From an uncultured Pseudomonadales bacterium (GTDB lineage: Bacteria; Pseudomonadota; Gammaproteobacteria; Pseudomonadales; Porticoccaceae), in the NCBI GenBank assembly GCA_943787675.1, contig CALSNK010000009.1:156946-220945 (forward strand): a stretch of DNA of 64,000 nucleotides, written 5' to 3'. Under the pieces are notes generated by a model. The model was not told the DNA's origin, ran no database searches, and saw nothing but the letters and a program-made list of their open reading frames with translations. A program made the position numbers and the translations under genes. This document shows positions 1 to 9,940 of the stretch, in pieces. Within the stretch, counting starts at the first letter, position 1. Every line of letters starts with the position of its first letter.

Positions 1-781
1 TAATGTTGTCTATTGCGCCACCAGAGAGTACAGCGTGCGTGGCATAGGCTACAACCTTAGCGGCACCATTTTTCTTCAGTGCTTCCGCGGCCTTGCATAA
101 TGTACCGGCGGTATCGACGATATCATCGACCAAAATACAGGTGCGACCTTCAACTTCACCGATCAGATTCATTACTTCGCTCTGATTCGCGGTTGAACGA
201 CGTTTATCAATTATGGCCAGATCACAGCCTAGCTGCTTGGCTACAGCTCTTGCACGCACTACACCGCCAACATCGGGTGAGATAACCTGCAAGTTTTGGT
301 AATTTTGACGCACGATATCATCCAGTAATACGGGTGCGCCATAGACGTTATCAACGGTACAGTTGAAGAAGCCTTGAATTTGTTCTGCGTGGAGGTCGAC
401 GGTTAGTACACGGTCAACGCCAGCATTAGAGAGCATATCGGCAACCACTTTGGCGCTGATAGGAACGCGTATGGAACGTACGCGACGATCTTGGCGAGCA
501 TAGCCAAAATAGGGAACAACTGCAGTAATACGTGCGGCAGATGCGCGACGCAATGCGTCAATCATCAATACCAGTTCCATGAGGTGTCTGTTGGTCGGTG
601 CGCAGGTAGGCTGCACTACAAACACATCGTGTCCGCGAACGTTTTCGCGAATTTCGATGTTGATTTCACCGTCCGAAAATAATGATACCAATGCATCACC
701 GAGTGGAATCCCCAAGGTGCGAGCGATTTCATTTGCCAGTTCCGGGTTTGCGTTTCCGGAGAAGACCATCAATCTTGCCAC
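1..781 (-). CDS. prs: Ribose-phosphate pyrophosphokinase, C-terminus cut by window edge
   Basis: Makes PRPP from ribose 5-phosphate and ATP in the cytoplasm, feeding purine, pyrimidine, histidine and NAD synthesis. About 260 N-terminal residues are present; the gene runs off the left edge at the conserved [11 protein letters not shown] region. The start is taken as GTG at 781, giving [16 protein letters not shown], which aligns with the usual Prs N-terminus; an AGGA Shine-Dalgarno lies 8 bases upstream. An in-frame ATG at 802 would add seven residues of no obvious homology. tRNA-Gln lies 31 bases upstream on the same strand, as in Pseudomonas, so the tRNA and prs are probably cotranscribed. 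Confidence 0.95.
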   Translation of the reverse strand, partial: MARLMVFSGNANPELANEIARTLGIPLGDALVSLFSDGEINIEIRENVRGHDVFVVQPTCAPTNRHLMELVLMIDALRRASAARITAVVPYFGYARQDRRVRSIRVPISAKVVADMLSNAGVDRVLTVDLHAEQIQGFFNCTVDNVYGAPVLLDDIVRQNYQNLQVISPDVGGVVRARAVAKQLGCDLAIIDKRRSTANQSEVMNLIGEVEGRTCILVDDIVDTAGTLCKAAEALKKNGAAKVVAYATHAVLSGGAIDNI

Positions 782-812
782 GTCATTTTTCCTGGTATTC
801 ATAATATAGATA

Positions 813-887
813 TGGCTGGGGCGGGAGGATTCGAACCTCCGGTGCCGGGATCAAAACCCGGTGCCTTAACCACTTGGCCACGCCCCA
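813..887 (-). tRNA. tRNA-Gln (anticodon TTG)
   Basis: Read on the minus strand the sequence folds as a full cloverleaf. The acceptor TGGGGCG pairs with CGCCCCA, the D stem is GCC/GGC, the anticodon stem is CCGGG/CCCGG with loop TTTTGAT (anticodon TTG), and the T arm is GGAGG-TTCGAAT-CCTCC. The discriminator is G and CCA is encoded. It sits between ispE and prs as in Pseudomonas. The ispE reading frame runs 22 bases into its 5' end. Confidence 0.97.
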
Positions 888-1734
888 GTAAAAAGTTTTC
901 CCATTTGCCGATGCAGTGAGGAGCTATTTGCCCCTCGCGCTATAAATGCATGCCAATGGTTTGGAACCTTGTCGAGAGCTTGTTGCGCCTCGGTTTGGTC
1001 TTCAAAGCCACTAAATACGCTAGCACCAGTTCCTGTCATCAGTGGGCTGTTGTAATCTCCGAGCCAATCCAACGCTTCTTTCACTGCTGGATAGAGCTTT
1101 TCAACCACAGACTGGCAGTCATTCCTATACTGCTCCCCTGAGAGGGCGCGTATTTTGATCGGAGAAGAGTTCCTTGTCAATTGAGGATGTGAAAAAATTT
1201 CACCTGTCGACACCTGACATTCTGGGGTAATCACCAGATACCATTGTTCTGGTATCTCCATGGGGGTTAAAAGTTCGCCAATTCCCTCGGCAAAGGCGCT
1301 GTTGCCATGGACAAAAACCGGTACATCCGCGCCCAATTCACAGCCCATATCTGCTAGCTCAGTCAGCGGCAGGCCGCATTCCCACAGCGTATTGAGGCCC
1401 GACCAGCACTGTGGCTGCATTGCTGCTTCCGCCGCCTAGACCCGCGCCCATCGGCAGTACCTTGTTAAGCACAATATCGCAGCCCCCTGTTGCCAGCGGT
1501 TTTTTGCTGCAACAGGCGGGCGGCTCGAACAATTAAATTATCTTCGGGTAAAACCCCCTCAATTTGTGGGCTTAAATTGATTTGGCCGGTTTTATTGGGG
1601 GTAAATGTCAGCGTGTCGCCAAAATCTAGCAGCTGAAAGACTGTTTGCAGGTCGTGGTAGCCGTTATCTCGACGACCGGTGATATGCAAAAACAGATTTA
1701 TTTTTGCTGGTGAGGGCAATGTAACTGAAGACAT
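866..1734 (-). CDS. ispE: 4-diphosphocytidyl-2-C-methyl-D-erythritol kinase, two frameshifts
   Basis: GHMP-family kinase of the MEP isoprenoid pathway; phosphorylates CDP-methylerythritol. The N-terminus ([20 protein letters not shown]) and the C-terminal part ([30 protein letters not shown]) are both well conserved but lie in different frames. The ATP-binding motif [13 protein letters not shown] sits between them in a third frame. Two single extra bases explain this: one in the C5 run at 1483-1487 and one in the C3 run at 1398-1400. Removing one base from each restores a continuous protein of about 288 residues, the normal length; the span length is 2 modulo 3, as expected. The gene is essential in relatives, so sequencing error is likelier than decay. 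The stop codon at 866-868 lies inside tRNA-Gln. Confidence 0.88.
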
Positions 1735-1751
1735 GTTGTTTCGACCGCTGG

Positions 1752-2349
1752 CTATTTTTCTGGGAAGCTCCAGCGGGATATTAACAGCTTAAAGGAGTGG
1801 TCCCCAAGCTGGCCGACAATTTTTCCCGGGAGATTGCCATCGGCGGTTAAATTGTAGCGTGAAAACACCAGCTGCCAGCCGGCCTGATTAAAGCCTGCGG
1901 CTGCACCATCGGCAGTAGTCACCAAGTTAGTCGCGGGGTTTTTGCTGGGAGAGGGAAGCCCTCGTGCCCACCAGTTGAGTGCATCCACAGGAATGGGCAG
2001 GCCCGTAAGCCTCAACGCTAGCTTTTCGGGTAGGTCGACGTACGTTTGATTATCTGAGGAAAGCTGTGCACTAGCCGCGTCACCGCTAATAATGGCACTG
2101 CCAGCACCAAAGGGGCCCCTGAGGGAAAGCTGGTACTGCTGTTGGTTTTGCGACCAGTTGAGGTTGGCGCTGCCACCCCTGACTTTCGGACTTAAAGCCT
2201 AATTTTCCCTGAACCTGCCACTGATCTAGCGCTGCTATTTTTGCGCTATGTTGTTGCCAGCTGCCTGAGGTTCCGGTGACCTGTGGTTGAGAGCTACAGC
2301 CAGCCAGAAACAATATCAGGGCAGCCATACTGTATCGAGCGACTATCAT
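1752..2349 (-). CDS. lolB: Outer-membrane lipoprotein receptor LolB, one frameshift
   Basis: Last step of the Lol pathway: takes lipoproteins from periplasmic LolA and inserts them into the outer membrane. The N-terminus is a lipoprotein signal ending in the lipobox LAGC. The C-terminal half has the family's [19 protein letters not shown] motif (the LTG.P.. hydrophobic loop region) and ends in [14 protein letters not shown]. The halves are in different frames. Removing one base from the C4 run at 2176-2179 gives a continuous protein of about 198 residues, typical for LolB. It overlaps the upstream TPR gene by ATGA and precedes ispE by 17 bases, suggesting one operon. Confidence 0.88.
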
Positions 2350-4153
2350 TGCTGTGGCTCCGAGCTCTCAGGGTTAAGGGGCTCTAGTTCTAACTCTAAT
2401 TCTAGCTCTGCACCCAGGCGTTGCATGGTGCTGACAATGGTTTTATGGCCCGGTGCCTGCTCGAGGCTTTTGGTCCAGGTCAGGATGGCGCTCTCTTTGT
2501 CGCCCAATGCCCATTGCACTTCGCCCAGATGTGCGGCAATTTCTGGGTCCGGCATAATCCCCATTGCCTTGGCTAGATGTCCCAGGGCCTTTTCCAGCTC
2601 GCCCATTTGAAAGAGTACCCAGCCCATACTATCTATCGTGGCAGGATCACCCGGATTAAGCAGGTAGGCGCGTTTAATTAATGCATGTGCCTCGTCGTGG
2701 CGATCGGTATGCACGATCATGGTATACCCCAGGGCATTGAGTGCCGTGGCGTTGTTTTGATCCAAAGCAATGAGTGCCCGAAGGTCTTGCTCGGCTAGCG
2801 CAAAGTTATCTTGCTGCTCGGCAACCATTGATCGGGCATAGAGTAGCTGGGTATCGTTGGGGAAGGCGCTGAGTCCATCGGTGAGAATCGACAGGGCCTG
2901 ATCCGGCTGCTTGGCGCTAATTAGCAGGTTGGATTCAATCTGAAACAGTCCCACTGACTGGGATGGCTGCTCAATACGCAGCGCGCTGCAGATATTGCCG
3001 AGCGGCGGTGACATTATTGTGGGTGGCGAGCAAAACGGTAAGCCTTGAGGCCGCAGCCAGATAGTTACGACCAAAACGCACCTGACGATAATGACCCAAC
3101 GCGGCGGATACATCCCCCTGCCGATCCGCAATGCTACCTAAGTGGTAATGGGCATCAGCACTCAGGCTGGGTTTGCTGGTAGCCTCTGTAAATAACTCAA
3201 TGGCCTGCTCGACCTGTCCCCTGATTGAGATGCAGCAGAGCGAGGAGAAAGTTCACCTCCTGATCTTTAGGGTCTTGGCTACGCAGAATTTCAAATTGCG
3301 AAATGGCCAGATTGCGGTCGGTGATGGTTAAAAATCGCGCATATTGCAGGCGCAACTTTCGGTCATCTGGCTTGCGCCTCAGGCTGTCTTCAATTAATAA
3401 CACGGCCTCATCAATACGGTTTGACTGATGTAATACCTGCACTAACAGCAACAAACCTCGCTGATCATCCGGTGTCGCGACTAAAAATTCCTTTGCTAAG
3501 CGCTCAGACTCTGCCAACTGGGCATTGTCTCTGTGCAGGATGGCCCTGGCTAAAAGAACAGTGGCCTGTTTTTCTGGCGGTAATTGAAGCTGCTGGTAGG
3601 CGGCAATAAGTGCTGAGATCAGAGCGCTTTTTTCTTCATGACTTATCTCTTTATACCCTACCCCTTCATAAATAGAGGTCACCGCCAAAAAGGCATCCAA
3701 GTCATCATAATTTTTGTACAGCCAACTGGCATAGGTTAGGGCATTGATCGCATCGCCCTCTACGGCATAGGCCTGCAGGGCGGCACTCTGTGACTGTGGG
3801 TTTTGTGGATCAATCTCGACCCAGAGCAGCGCCATCTCAAGGCTGGCCTCCTGATCGCGACGATGGTTAGCGACACGGCTGGCCATTTCAACAATGCCGG
3901 CATCCCGAGTATGGCGTGCCTGTTGTAGATACTTGGGTAAGGCTATATCGAACTGGCTGCGTGTCAGGGCTACATCGCCTACCAGCAAGTCATAGAGGGT
4001 ATCTATGGCAAAGGGAGTCGCTGGGAGTTCTGGCGTTTCAGTAAGTTTTAAATCTGTTTCGGGCAGTATTTTTTCAGCAACCTGAGGCGCAGTGGCGCAA
4101 CCCGCCACAAGCAGATAAAAGGTAATAACAGCACAGAGATGGAGTTTATTCAT
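2346..4153 (-). CDS. TPR-repeat lipoprotein, two frameshifts
   Basis: Large tetratricopeptide protein of about 601 residues once repaired. The N-terminus has a lipoprotein signal with lipobox VAGC, so it is probably outer-membrane anchored and periplasmic. TPR-like helices follow throughout (for example ALPKYLQQARHT, ALGHYRQVRFGRNYLAAA, ALNALGYTMIVHTDRHDEA, EKALGHLAKAMGIMPDPEIA). The frame breaks after LLALLHLNQG; removing one base of the C4 run at 3218-3221 reconnects it. A second extra base lies near 2980-3000, after residues RQYLQR. The position between hemA and lolB matches the TPR lipoprotein found there in Pseudomonas (PA4667). Its molecular role is not settled; a part in envelope biogenesis is inference. 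Confidence 0.82.
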
Positions 4154-4187
4154 AGATTCATTTTCAAGGATGTCGAAACTTAAGACA

Positions 4188-4212
4188 ACTACTAAGCATA
4201 AAGTTTAGTAGT
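4188..4212. promoter_or_regulatory. 8-bp inverted repeat in the TPR/hemA divergent gap
   Basis: ACTACTAA (4188-4195) and TTAGTAGT (4205-4212) are perfect inverted repeats with a 9-base spacer. They lie in the 171-base gap between the divergent TPR and hemA genes. It could be an operator or a leader hairpin for the leftward transcript. No factor can be named. Confidence 0.3.
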
Positions 4213-4241
4213 GGGGGGTGGTTTAGTACAAATCATTTTTC

Positions 4242-4258
4242 CATGATGCTCCATCATG
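4242..4258. promoter_or_regulatory. CATGATG-CTC-CATCATG inverted repeat upstream of hemA
   Basis: A perfect 7-bp inverted repeat with a 3-base centre lies about 65 bases before the hemA start. A TAAAAT hexamer at about 4273 downstream resembles a -10 element, so the repeat would overlap the -35 region. A repressor or activator site for hemA is possible but unproven. Confidence 0.3.
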
Positions 4259-4324
4259 CGCCAGACTCGTGTAAAATCTCGGGCGAATAGTAATGGGTAT
4301 TTATTAAGGTAGCTTTTAGGCGCT

Positions 4325-5578
4325 ATGGGCATTCTGGCATTCGGTATTAATCATAAATCAGCCTCGGTAGATCTCCGTGGGCAGATTGCCTTTGCCCCGG
4401 AAATAGTGGTTGAGTCGCTACAGAGCGCCCTGGTGACTATGAAAGCCGCAGAGATTGCGCTGCTATCAACCTGTAATCGCACCGAAATTTACCTCCAGGG
4501 TGAGGTCAGCGACGAGCAGTTATTAGCTTGGCTGGCAGGGGCCAAAGGACTTGAGGTTGAAGCGTTACAGGCCTGCTATTACTGTCATCGGGATGAACAG
4601 GCCATTCGCCACATGATGCGTGTCGCCAGTGGATTGGATTCATTGGTGTTGGGAGAGCCGCAGATTTTTGGGCAGATTAAATCAGCCTATTCCGTAGGCC
4701 GCGAAGCAAACACTGTATCGACTTTCCTTAATCAAGCTTTTCAGCAGGCATTTTCGGCTGCCAAACGGGTGCGATCCGAAACCGCCATTGGCCAGAACCC
4801 AGTTTCTGTAGCCTATGCCTCGGTGAGTTTGGCCGAGCAAATTTTTTCCGACCTCGGCAGTGCTCATGCATTATTAATTGGTGCAGGGGAAACCATTGAA
4901 CTGGTAGCCCGGCATTTGCAGGAAAAAAATATTGGTCAGCTTACCGTCGCTAATCGGACGTTAATCCGCGCCCAGGAACTGGCTGCAGATTTTTCGGCAG
5001 AGGCTATTTTACTGTCGGATATCCCCGATTATCTTCATAAAGCCGATATCGTCATCTCCTCAACTGCCAGCCAGTTACCGATACTGGGCAAGGGTGCGGT
5101 TGAGTCCGCGCTCAAGTTGCGCAAACACAAACCCATATTTATGGTCGACATTGCGGTTCCCCGAGATATTGAGCCAGAGGTGGAAGAGCTTGCGGATGTA
5201 TATCTCTACACCGTGGATGACCTTGAAGAAGTGATTCAGGACAATATGCGCGCCCGACAAACCGCCGCAGATCTGGGTCAGGAAATTATTGATCAAGAAG
5301 TTGTATCCTGGGCCAAACAACAGCGTGCCCTGGCCGCAGTCGATACCATTAAAGCCTTTCGTGATAGCGTAGAAAGTATTCGCGATGGTGAAGTAGAAAA
5401 AGCACTTAGTGCTTTGGAGCGGGGTTTGGATTCCGTTGATGTGATTAATACTCTGGCGCGCAATCTCACCAATAAACTGCTGCACAAACCCACCACAAAA
5501 TTAAAACAGGCCAGCGAAGAAGGGCGTGATGACACTATTCATGTCACCCATGAGCTGTTTGATTTAAATAAAAAGTAA
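4325..5578 (+). CDS. hemA: Glutamyl-tRNA reductase
   Basis: First committed step of tetrapyrrole synthesis by the C5 route: reduces Glu-tRNA(Glu) with NADPH to glutamate-1-semialdehyde. The 417-residue length is normal. The catalytic cysteine is Cys50 in LLSTCNRTEIY. The substrate-binding region includes LVLGEPQIFGQIK, followed by an NADPH Rossmann segment (ALLIGAGETIELVARHL) and a C-terminal dimerisation helix. It heads the rightward hemA-prfA-prmC run, with only 12 bases before prfA, the same order as in enterics and Pseudomonas. The start ATG lies just after TTAGGCGCT. Confidence 0.97.
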   Translation: MGILAFGINHKSASVDLRGQIAFAPEIVVESLQSALVTMKAAEIALLSTCNRTEIYLQGEVSDEQLLAWLAGAKGLEVEALQACYYCHRDEQAIRHMMRVASGLDSLVLGEPQIFGQIKSAYSVGREANTVSTFLNQAFQQAFSAAKRVRSETAIGQNPVSVAYASVSLAEQIFSDLGSAHALLIGAGETIELVARHLQEKNIGQLTVANRTLIRAQELAADFSAEAILLSDIPDYLHKADIVISSTASQLPILGKGAVESALKLRKHKPIFMVDIAVPRDIEPEVEELADVYLYTVDDLEEVIQDNMRARQTAADLGQEIIDQEVVSWAKQQRALAAVDTIKAFRDSVESIRDGEVEKALSALERGLDSVDVINTLARNLTNKLLHKPTTKLKQASEEGRDDTIHVTHELFDLNKK

Positions 5579-5590
5579 CCAAGGTTCCGA

Positions 5591-6673
5591 ATGAAATCAT
5601 CAATACTGGCCAAGCTGGATCACCTCGCCGAACGCTACGAAGAAGTCGGCGCGCTACTGAGTGACCCGGAAATTATTGGTGATCAAAATAAATATCGAGA
5701 GCTCTCAAAAGAGTATGCCGAGCTGGAGCCCGTAGTTAAGTGCTACCAGAGCTTTCAGGAAGTGGTTAACAATATTGAAGAAGCCAAGCTGCTGCTAAAG
5801 GACGCTGACCCCGATATGCGCGAGATGGCCCAGGAAGAATTTAAAGCCGGTGAAGCGCAGCAAGAGGTACTTGAGGCGGATCTTCAAAAACTATTACTGC
5901 CCAAAGACCCCAATGATGAGAAAAATGTTTTCTTGGAAATTCGCGCCGGTACCGGTGGCGATGAAGCCGCTATTTTCTCGGGTGATCTATTTCGCATGTA
6001 CAGCAAGTTTGCTGAAACCCAGCGTTGGAAAATAGAAATTATTAGCGAAAACCGGGGTGACCATGGTGGCTATAAAGAAATAATTGCACGGATTGTGGGT
6101 ACGGGGGTGTATTCAAAACTCAAATTTGAATCCGGCGCTCACCGCGTTCAGCGAGTGCCCGAAACCGAGTCGCAGGGCCGGGTTCACACCTCCGCCTGTA
6201 CCGTTGCCATTATGGCCGAGGCGGATGAAAAAGATGCCATCGAAATTAATAAAGGTGATCTGCGGGTGGACACCTTCCGCGCCTCTGGTTCTGGTGGTCA
6301 GCACGTTAACAAAACCGATTCTGCTATTCGTTTAACCCATCTGCCCTCGGGCTTGGTAGTGGAATGTCAGGACGAGCGTTCGCAACATAAGAACCGTGCC
6401 AAGGCGATGTCGGTATTGCAGGCGCGATTGACGGCAGTGCAAGATGAAGCTGTTGCCAAAGAACAGTCTGACCAGCGCAAGAGTTTGGTTGGCAGCGGCG
6501 ATCGCTCGGAGCGTATTCGCACCTATAACTTTCCTCAGGGTCGGGTGACAGACCATCGTATTAACCTCACCCTGTACAAGCTCGCAGAGGTGATGGAAGG
6601 TTCATTAACCGATGTGGTTCAGCCTCTGGTGAGCGAGTTTCAGGCCGAGCAGTTAGCGACACTCGCAGACTAA
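5591..6673 (+). CDS. prfA: Peptide chain release factor 1
   Basis: Recognises UAA and UAG stop codons and triggers peptide release. It has 360 residues, as is typical. The stop-codon tripeptide is P-E-T at 190-192, in [15 protein letters not shown]. The catalytic GGQ is at 235-237, in [12 protein letters not shown]. The gene lies between hemA and prmC; PrmC methylates the GGQ glutamine, so the adjacent pair forms a functional unit. Confidence 0.98.
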   Translation: MKSSILAKLDHLAERYEEVGALLSDPEIIGDQNKYRELSKEYAELEPVVKCYQSFQEVVNNIEEAKLLLKDADPDMREMAQEEFKAGEAQQEVLEADLQKLLLPKDPNDEKNVFLEIRAGTGGDEAAIFSGDLFRMYSKFAETQRWKIEIISENRGDHGGYKEIIARIVGTGVYSKLKFESGAHRVQRVPETESQGRVHTSACTVAIMAEADEKDAIEINKGDLRVDTFRASGSGGQHVNKTDSAIRLTHLPSGLVVECQDERSQHKNRAKAMSVLQARLTAVQDEAVAKEQSDQRKSLVGSGDRSERIRTYNFPQGRVTDHRINLTLYKLAEVMEGSLTDVVQPLVSEFQAEQLATLAD

Positions 6674-6677
6674 GTCA

Positions 6678-7535
6678 GTGACTATCTTGGAGTTGCTGCA
6701 GCGCAGTGCTGAACTTACTGATAGCTCTACTGGTGTAAGCGCTGCTGATGTAACCGACAGCCCCTTGTTGGATACAGAGCTGCTGCTATGTCATGCATTA
6801 GATGTGAGTCGCACCTATCTAAAAACTTGGCCAGATCGCGAGCCAACGCCAGAACAGGTCCATCATTTTTCAGCGCTTTTCCAGCGACGATTATCAGGTG
6901 AGCCCATTGCCTATATTCTGGGTTATCAGGGTTTTTGGAGTCTTGATCTTAAAGTCTCAGAACATACCTTAATTCCTCGCCCAGAAACTGAACTCTTAGT
7001 AGAAGCTGCTCTTGACCTGCAGTTGCCGAAACAGAGTTCTGTGTTAGATCTGGGCACAGGCACTGGCGCTATTGCCCTCGCGTTAGCCCGCGAGCGCAGT
7101 GACTGGAAGATTACCGCATTGGATTTTCAACCTCAGGCCGTGGCGCTGGCAGAAGAGAATAGAGTCGCCCATAAACTAGATAATGTGCAGATACTTCAGG
7201 GCAACTGGTTTGCTGATTTGCCTGCCGATAAATTTGATTTAATCCTTAGTAATCCACCCTATATCGAAAGTAATGACCCCCATCTCTCTCAGGGGGATGT
7301 GCGCTTTGAGCCTAGCTCGGCACTGGTTTCTGGTGTTAAGGGGTTTGATGATTTGATAGTGGTCATTGATGAAAGCGTAGGGTTTTTAAAATCTAATGGT
7401 TGGCTGATTGTTGAGCACGGTCATGATCAGGGCTATGGCGTCAGGCAGCTATTTACTGAGGCTGGTTTTGCTGACATTGAAACTCGGCCGGACTACAACC
7501 AGACTGATCGTATTACCCTTGGGCGGCTGCTGTAG
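6678..7535 (+). CDS. prmC: Release factor glutamine methyltransferase
   Basis: SAM-dependent enzyme that methylates the glutamine of the GGQ motif in RF1 and RF2. The start is GTG, four bases after the prfA stop. Motif I DLGTGTG is at 124-130 and the catalytic NPPY at 192-195; an N-terminal helical substrate-binding domain precedes them. Length 285 residues is normal. Its 3' end overlaps the convergent MATE gene by 23 bp. Confidence 0.96.
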   Translation: MTILELLQRSAELTDSSTGVSAADVTDSPLLDTELLLCHALDVSRTYLKTWPDREPTPEQVHHFSALFQRRLSGEPIAYILGYQGFWSLDLKVSEHTLIPRPETELLVEAALDLQLPKQSSVLDLGTGTGAIALALARERSDWKITALDFQPQAVALAEENRVAHKLDNVQILQGNWFADLPADKFDLILSNPPYIESNDPHLSQGDVRFEPSSALVSGVKGFDDLIVVIDESVGFLKSNGWLIVEHGHDQGYGVRQLFTEAGFADIETRPDYNQTDRITLGRLL

Positions 7536-8919
7536 TAAAAGGTTCGTCCAGTGCTTTAATGGCATTCTTAGAGACCAGATTCCATCGATACAGCATCATC
7601 ACACTCGCCAAACAGGCGGCAATAACAAGCCCAGACCAAAATCCAAAGACCCCTATGGGTTCTCCCCAGAAATCGGTAAGTGCCAGACTGTAGGCGATGG
7701 GAAAGGCAATTACCCAGAAAGCTATTATCTGAATGATCAGCGGCACTCGCGCATCTTTATAGCCGCGCAGAGCACCGCTAGCTGCCATTTGCATGGAGTC
7801 GAAGCAACCTAGAGCGGCTGAGAAAAAGAACAGGCTGGCAGCGATCATTTGCACATTGGGCTCGGGGCTAAACATCTGCGCAACATCATGGCGGAATAGG
7901 ATTTTTATACTGCCCAGAACCATGGCCAGCACAAACACCAATTTAAAGCCGGTGAGGCAAATTTGTCGTGCCTCTCGAGGATCTCTGCGGCCCTGAGCAT
8001 GGGATACCTTAATCGTCAACGCCTGACCCAGGCCGAGGGGAATCATATAGGCCAGAGAATCCAAATTATTGGTGATGGCGTGGGCTCCCAAAACATTGGA
8101 ACCCAGGTGAGCGATCATCATTGGAATAATGGCAAAGAAGCCAACTTCAGCGGCAATCATTAACGCGATGGGAATCCCCAGACGCAATATGCCAGCAATG
8201 GCAGTGGTGCTTGGCCCTGAGAACTCTTTGTACAGCTGCAATCGTTTCATATTGCTGGCGTAATGCCCGTAGACCGCCATTGCGATGAGTAAAAAGGTCA
8301 TGACAACCGTGGTTGCCCAGGCCGCCCCTATACCACCCATGGCCGGAAAGCCCAGCTTACCGAACACTAAAATATAATCGAGAATGCCATTGAGGAAAAA
8401 GGCCATGCCATTAAAGACCATGACGGGCCGGATATCCCCGACCCCCTCAAAGGTGCTGCGAAACGCAAAAAATGCGGGGAACATAAAGCCAGTAATAACA
8501 TAGGGCAGCAGATAACCCCGCGCGATGCGATAGACCTCAGGGGAAATGTCTAGGCTGCCCAGAAGTAAAACACCCAGCAAGATGGCACCACAGACGGCTA
8601 TGCTCATGGGAATCGAAAGCCACAGTCCCTGCTGAAACTGAAAACGTACTCTTTCTGGTTGGCCTGCACCCCAAAAGTTACCAATAATGGGGCTGTTGCC
8701 AATCATGATGCCGATGACTAGCAGATTGATCATGGCCCAGATGCTACCGCCCAACTGCAGTGCCGCCAAGGTGTCTGCACTGACCTGTCCGGCCATATAG
8801 ATATCGGTCACGGTCATGCCGACCACGGCCAACTGACCTAGCATTAGGGGGCCGGCGAGGCGCAATAGATCACCAGCGTTTTGAACAAACGTAGGTCTTT
8901 TTTTATTCTGAGAAGTCAT
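7513..8919 (-). CDS. MATE-family multidrug/Na+ exporter (NorM type)
   Basis: Inner-membrane protein of 468 residues with about 12 hydrophobic helices, in two repeated halves typical of MATE transporters. Family signatures include RLAGPLMLGQLAVVGMTVTD with GQVS at the start and, in the second half, RLGIPIALMIAAEVGFFAI. It probably exports cationic drugs or toxic metabolites against H+ or Na+. The substrate cannot be told. The last 23 bp are antisense to the end of prmC. Confidence 0.92.
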   Translation of the reverse strand: MTSQNKKRPTFVQNAGDLLRLAGPLMLGQLAVVGMTVTDIYMAGQVSADTLAALQLGGSIWAMINLLVIGIMIGNSPIIGNFWGAGQPERVRFQFQQGLWLSIPMSIAVCGAILLGVLLLGSLDISPEVYRIARGYLLPYVITGFMFPAFFAFRSTFEGVGDIRPVMVFNGMAFFLNGILDYILVFGKLGFPAMGGIGAAWATTVVMTFLLIAMAVYGHYASNMKRLQLYKEFSGPSTTAIAGILRLGIPIALMIAAEVGFFAIIPMMIAHLGSNVLGAHAITNNLDSLAYMIPLGLGQALTIKVSHAQGRRDPREARQICLTGFKLVFVLAMVLGSIKILFRHDVAQMFSPEPNVQMIAASLFFFSAALGCFDSMQMAASGALRGYKDARVPLIIQIIAFWVIAFPIAYSLALTDFWGEPIGVFGFWSGLVIAACLASVMMLYRWNLVSKNAIKALDEPFTTAAAQG

Positions 8920-9090
8920 GGATTGGCTTTATTTTGGCGTGACATCATTCTCGTTGAATGACTGTAGCAAAGAAAGCTAAATTTCATCTCTGCCATTGTG
9001 TTCTCTTGCGCTCTAGTCGGTGGGAATCTTTTAGGAAATTGGCGCTCTAATTCGCGAGCATTAAAAAACTATCTCCAGGGAGTAAGAAAC

Positions 9091-9732
9091 ATGCAGGGAC
9101 TAGTCAGCTTATACAGTCTGTTGATCGAAAAACTAAAATCCATTAACTGGTTGGGACCGCTCGCGTTCCGGCTCTATCTGGCCCCTATTTTTATTGGCGT
9201 AGGTGCCCATAAATTTGCCAATTTTGAAGATATGGTGGCCTGGTTTGGAAATTCTGACTGGGGCCTGGGTCTGCCCATGCCTACATTGATGGTTTTCCTC
9301 GCTGCCAGCGCTGAGTTGTTTGGTGGTCTGGCATTGCTTCTTGGTGTAGCGACGAGGCTCTTTGCCATACCGCTCATTTTTACCATGCTGGTGGCCATGG
9401 GCACGACACATTGGGACAACGGCTGGTTTGCCATCGCCCCAGGTGACCCTTCTACCAGTACCGCCAGCGTCTTGGCAGCGGTGGGCATTCCGGCGGCACA
9501 GCGCAGCCTGAAAAATAGTGAGGGCGTGGGTGCCCGAGTTGGCGCAGCAAAAACCATTTTGCGTAAACATGGCAACTACAGCTGGCTCACGGAGAAAGGT
9601 AATTTCGTGATTCTAAACAACGGCATTGAATTTGCCGCAACCTATCTGATTATGCTGTTAAGTCTGTTGTTTACAGGTGGCGGTCGCTGGGTGAGCTTGG
9701 ATTACTGGATTGCCAGGCGTTTTAAACCCTAG
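9091..9732 (+). CDS. DoxX-family membrane protein
   Basis: Protein of 213 residues with four or more membrane helices. The DoxX region begins RLYLAPIFIGVGAHKFANFE and continues LMVFLAASAELFGGLALLLGVATRL and IPLIFTMLVAM. ATG 9091 is preferred over an upstream GTG at 8998 because it follows a GGGAG Shine-Dalgarno and places the first helix normally. DoxX proteins are quinone- or redox-linked in some bacteria; the role here is unknown. Confidence 0.85.
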   Translation: MQGLVSLYSLLIEKLKSINWLGPLAFRLYLAPIFIGVGAHKFANFEDMVAWFGNSDWGLGLPMPTLMVFLAASAELFGGLALLLGVATRLFAIPLIFTMLVAMGTTHWDNGWFAIAPGDPSTSTASVLAAVGIPAAQRSLKNSEGVGARVGAAKTILRKHGNYSWLTEKGNFVILNNGIEFAATYLIMLLSLLFTGGGRWVSLDYWIARRFKP

Positions 9733-9940
9733 GGCTATAGTCTTACCGGCTAGCGCCAATATATAGAGCGACATAGCAAAGCAATATAGTAGACGGCTCC
9801 TGGCTCTGCCCAGGGGTCGCTTATTAATGTCAGCGAATAATTAACAATTCTGCTACACTCCGCGCCATTCGCGGGTATGCCAATGGCCATAGGCTTGGAC
9901 TCCCCAGCTAACTCATTGTTAATTACAGCGTAGACATACT

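Noticed and set aside
866..1420. ispE, lolB, TPR, rnfH and lpoA as pseudogenes
   Set aside because: Each is repaired by one or two single-base changes, mostly in G/C runs, and both sides of each break are highly conserved. Essential genes such as ispE and lolB are unlikely to be decayed.
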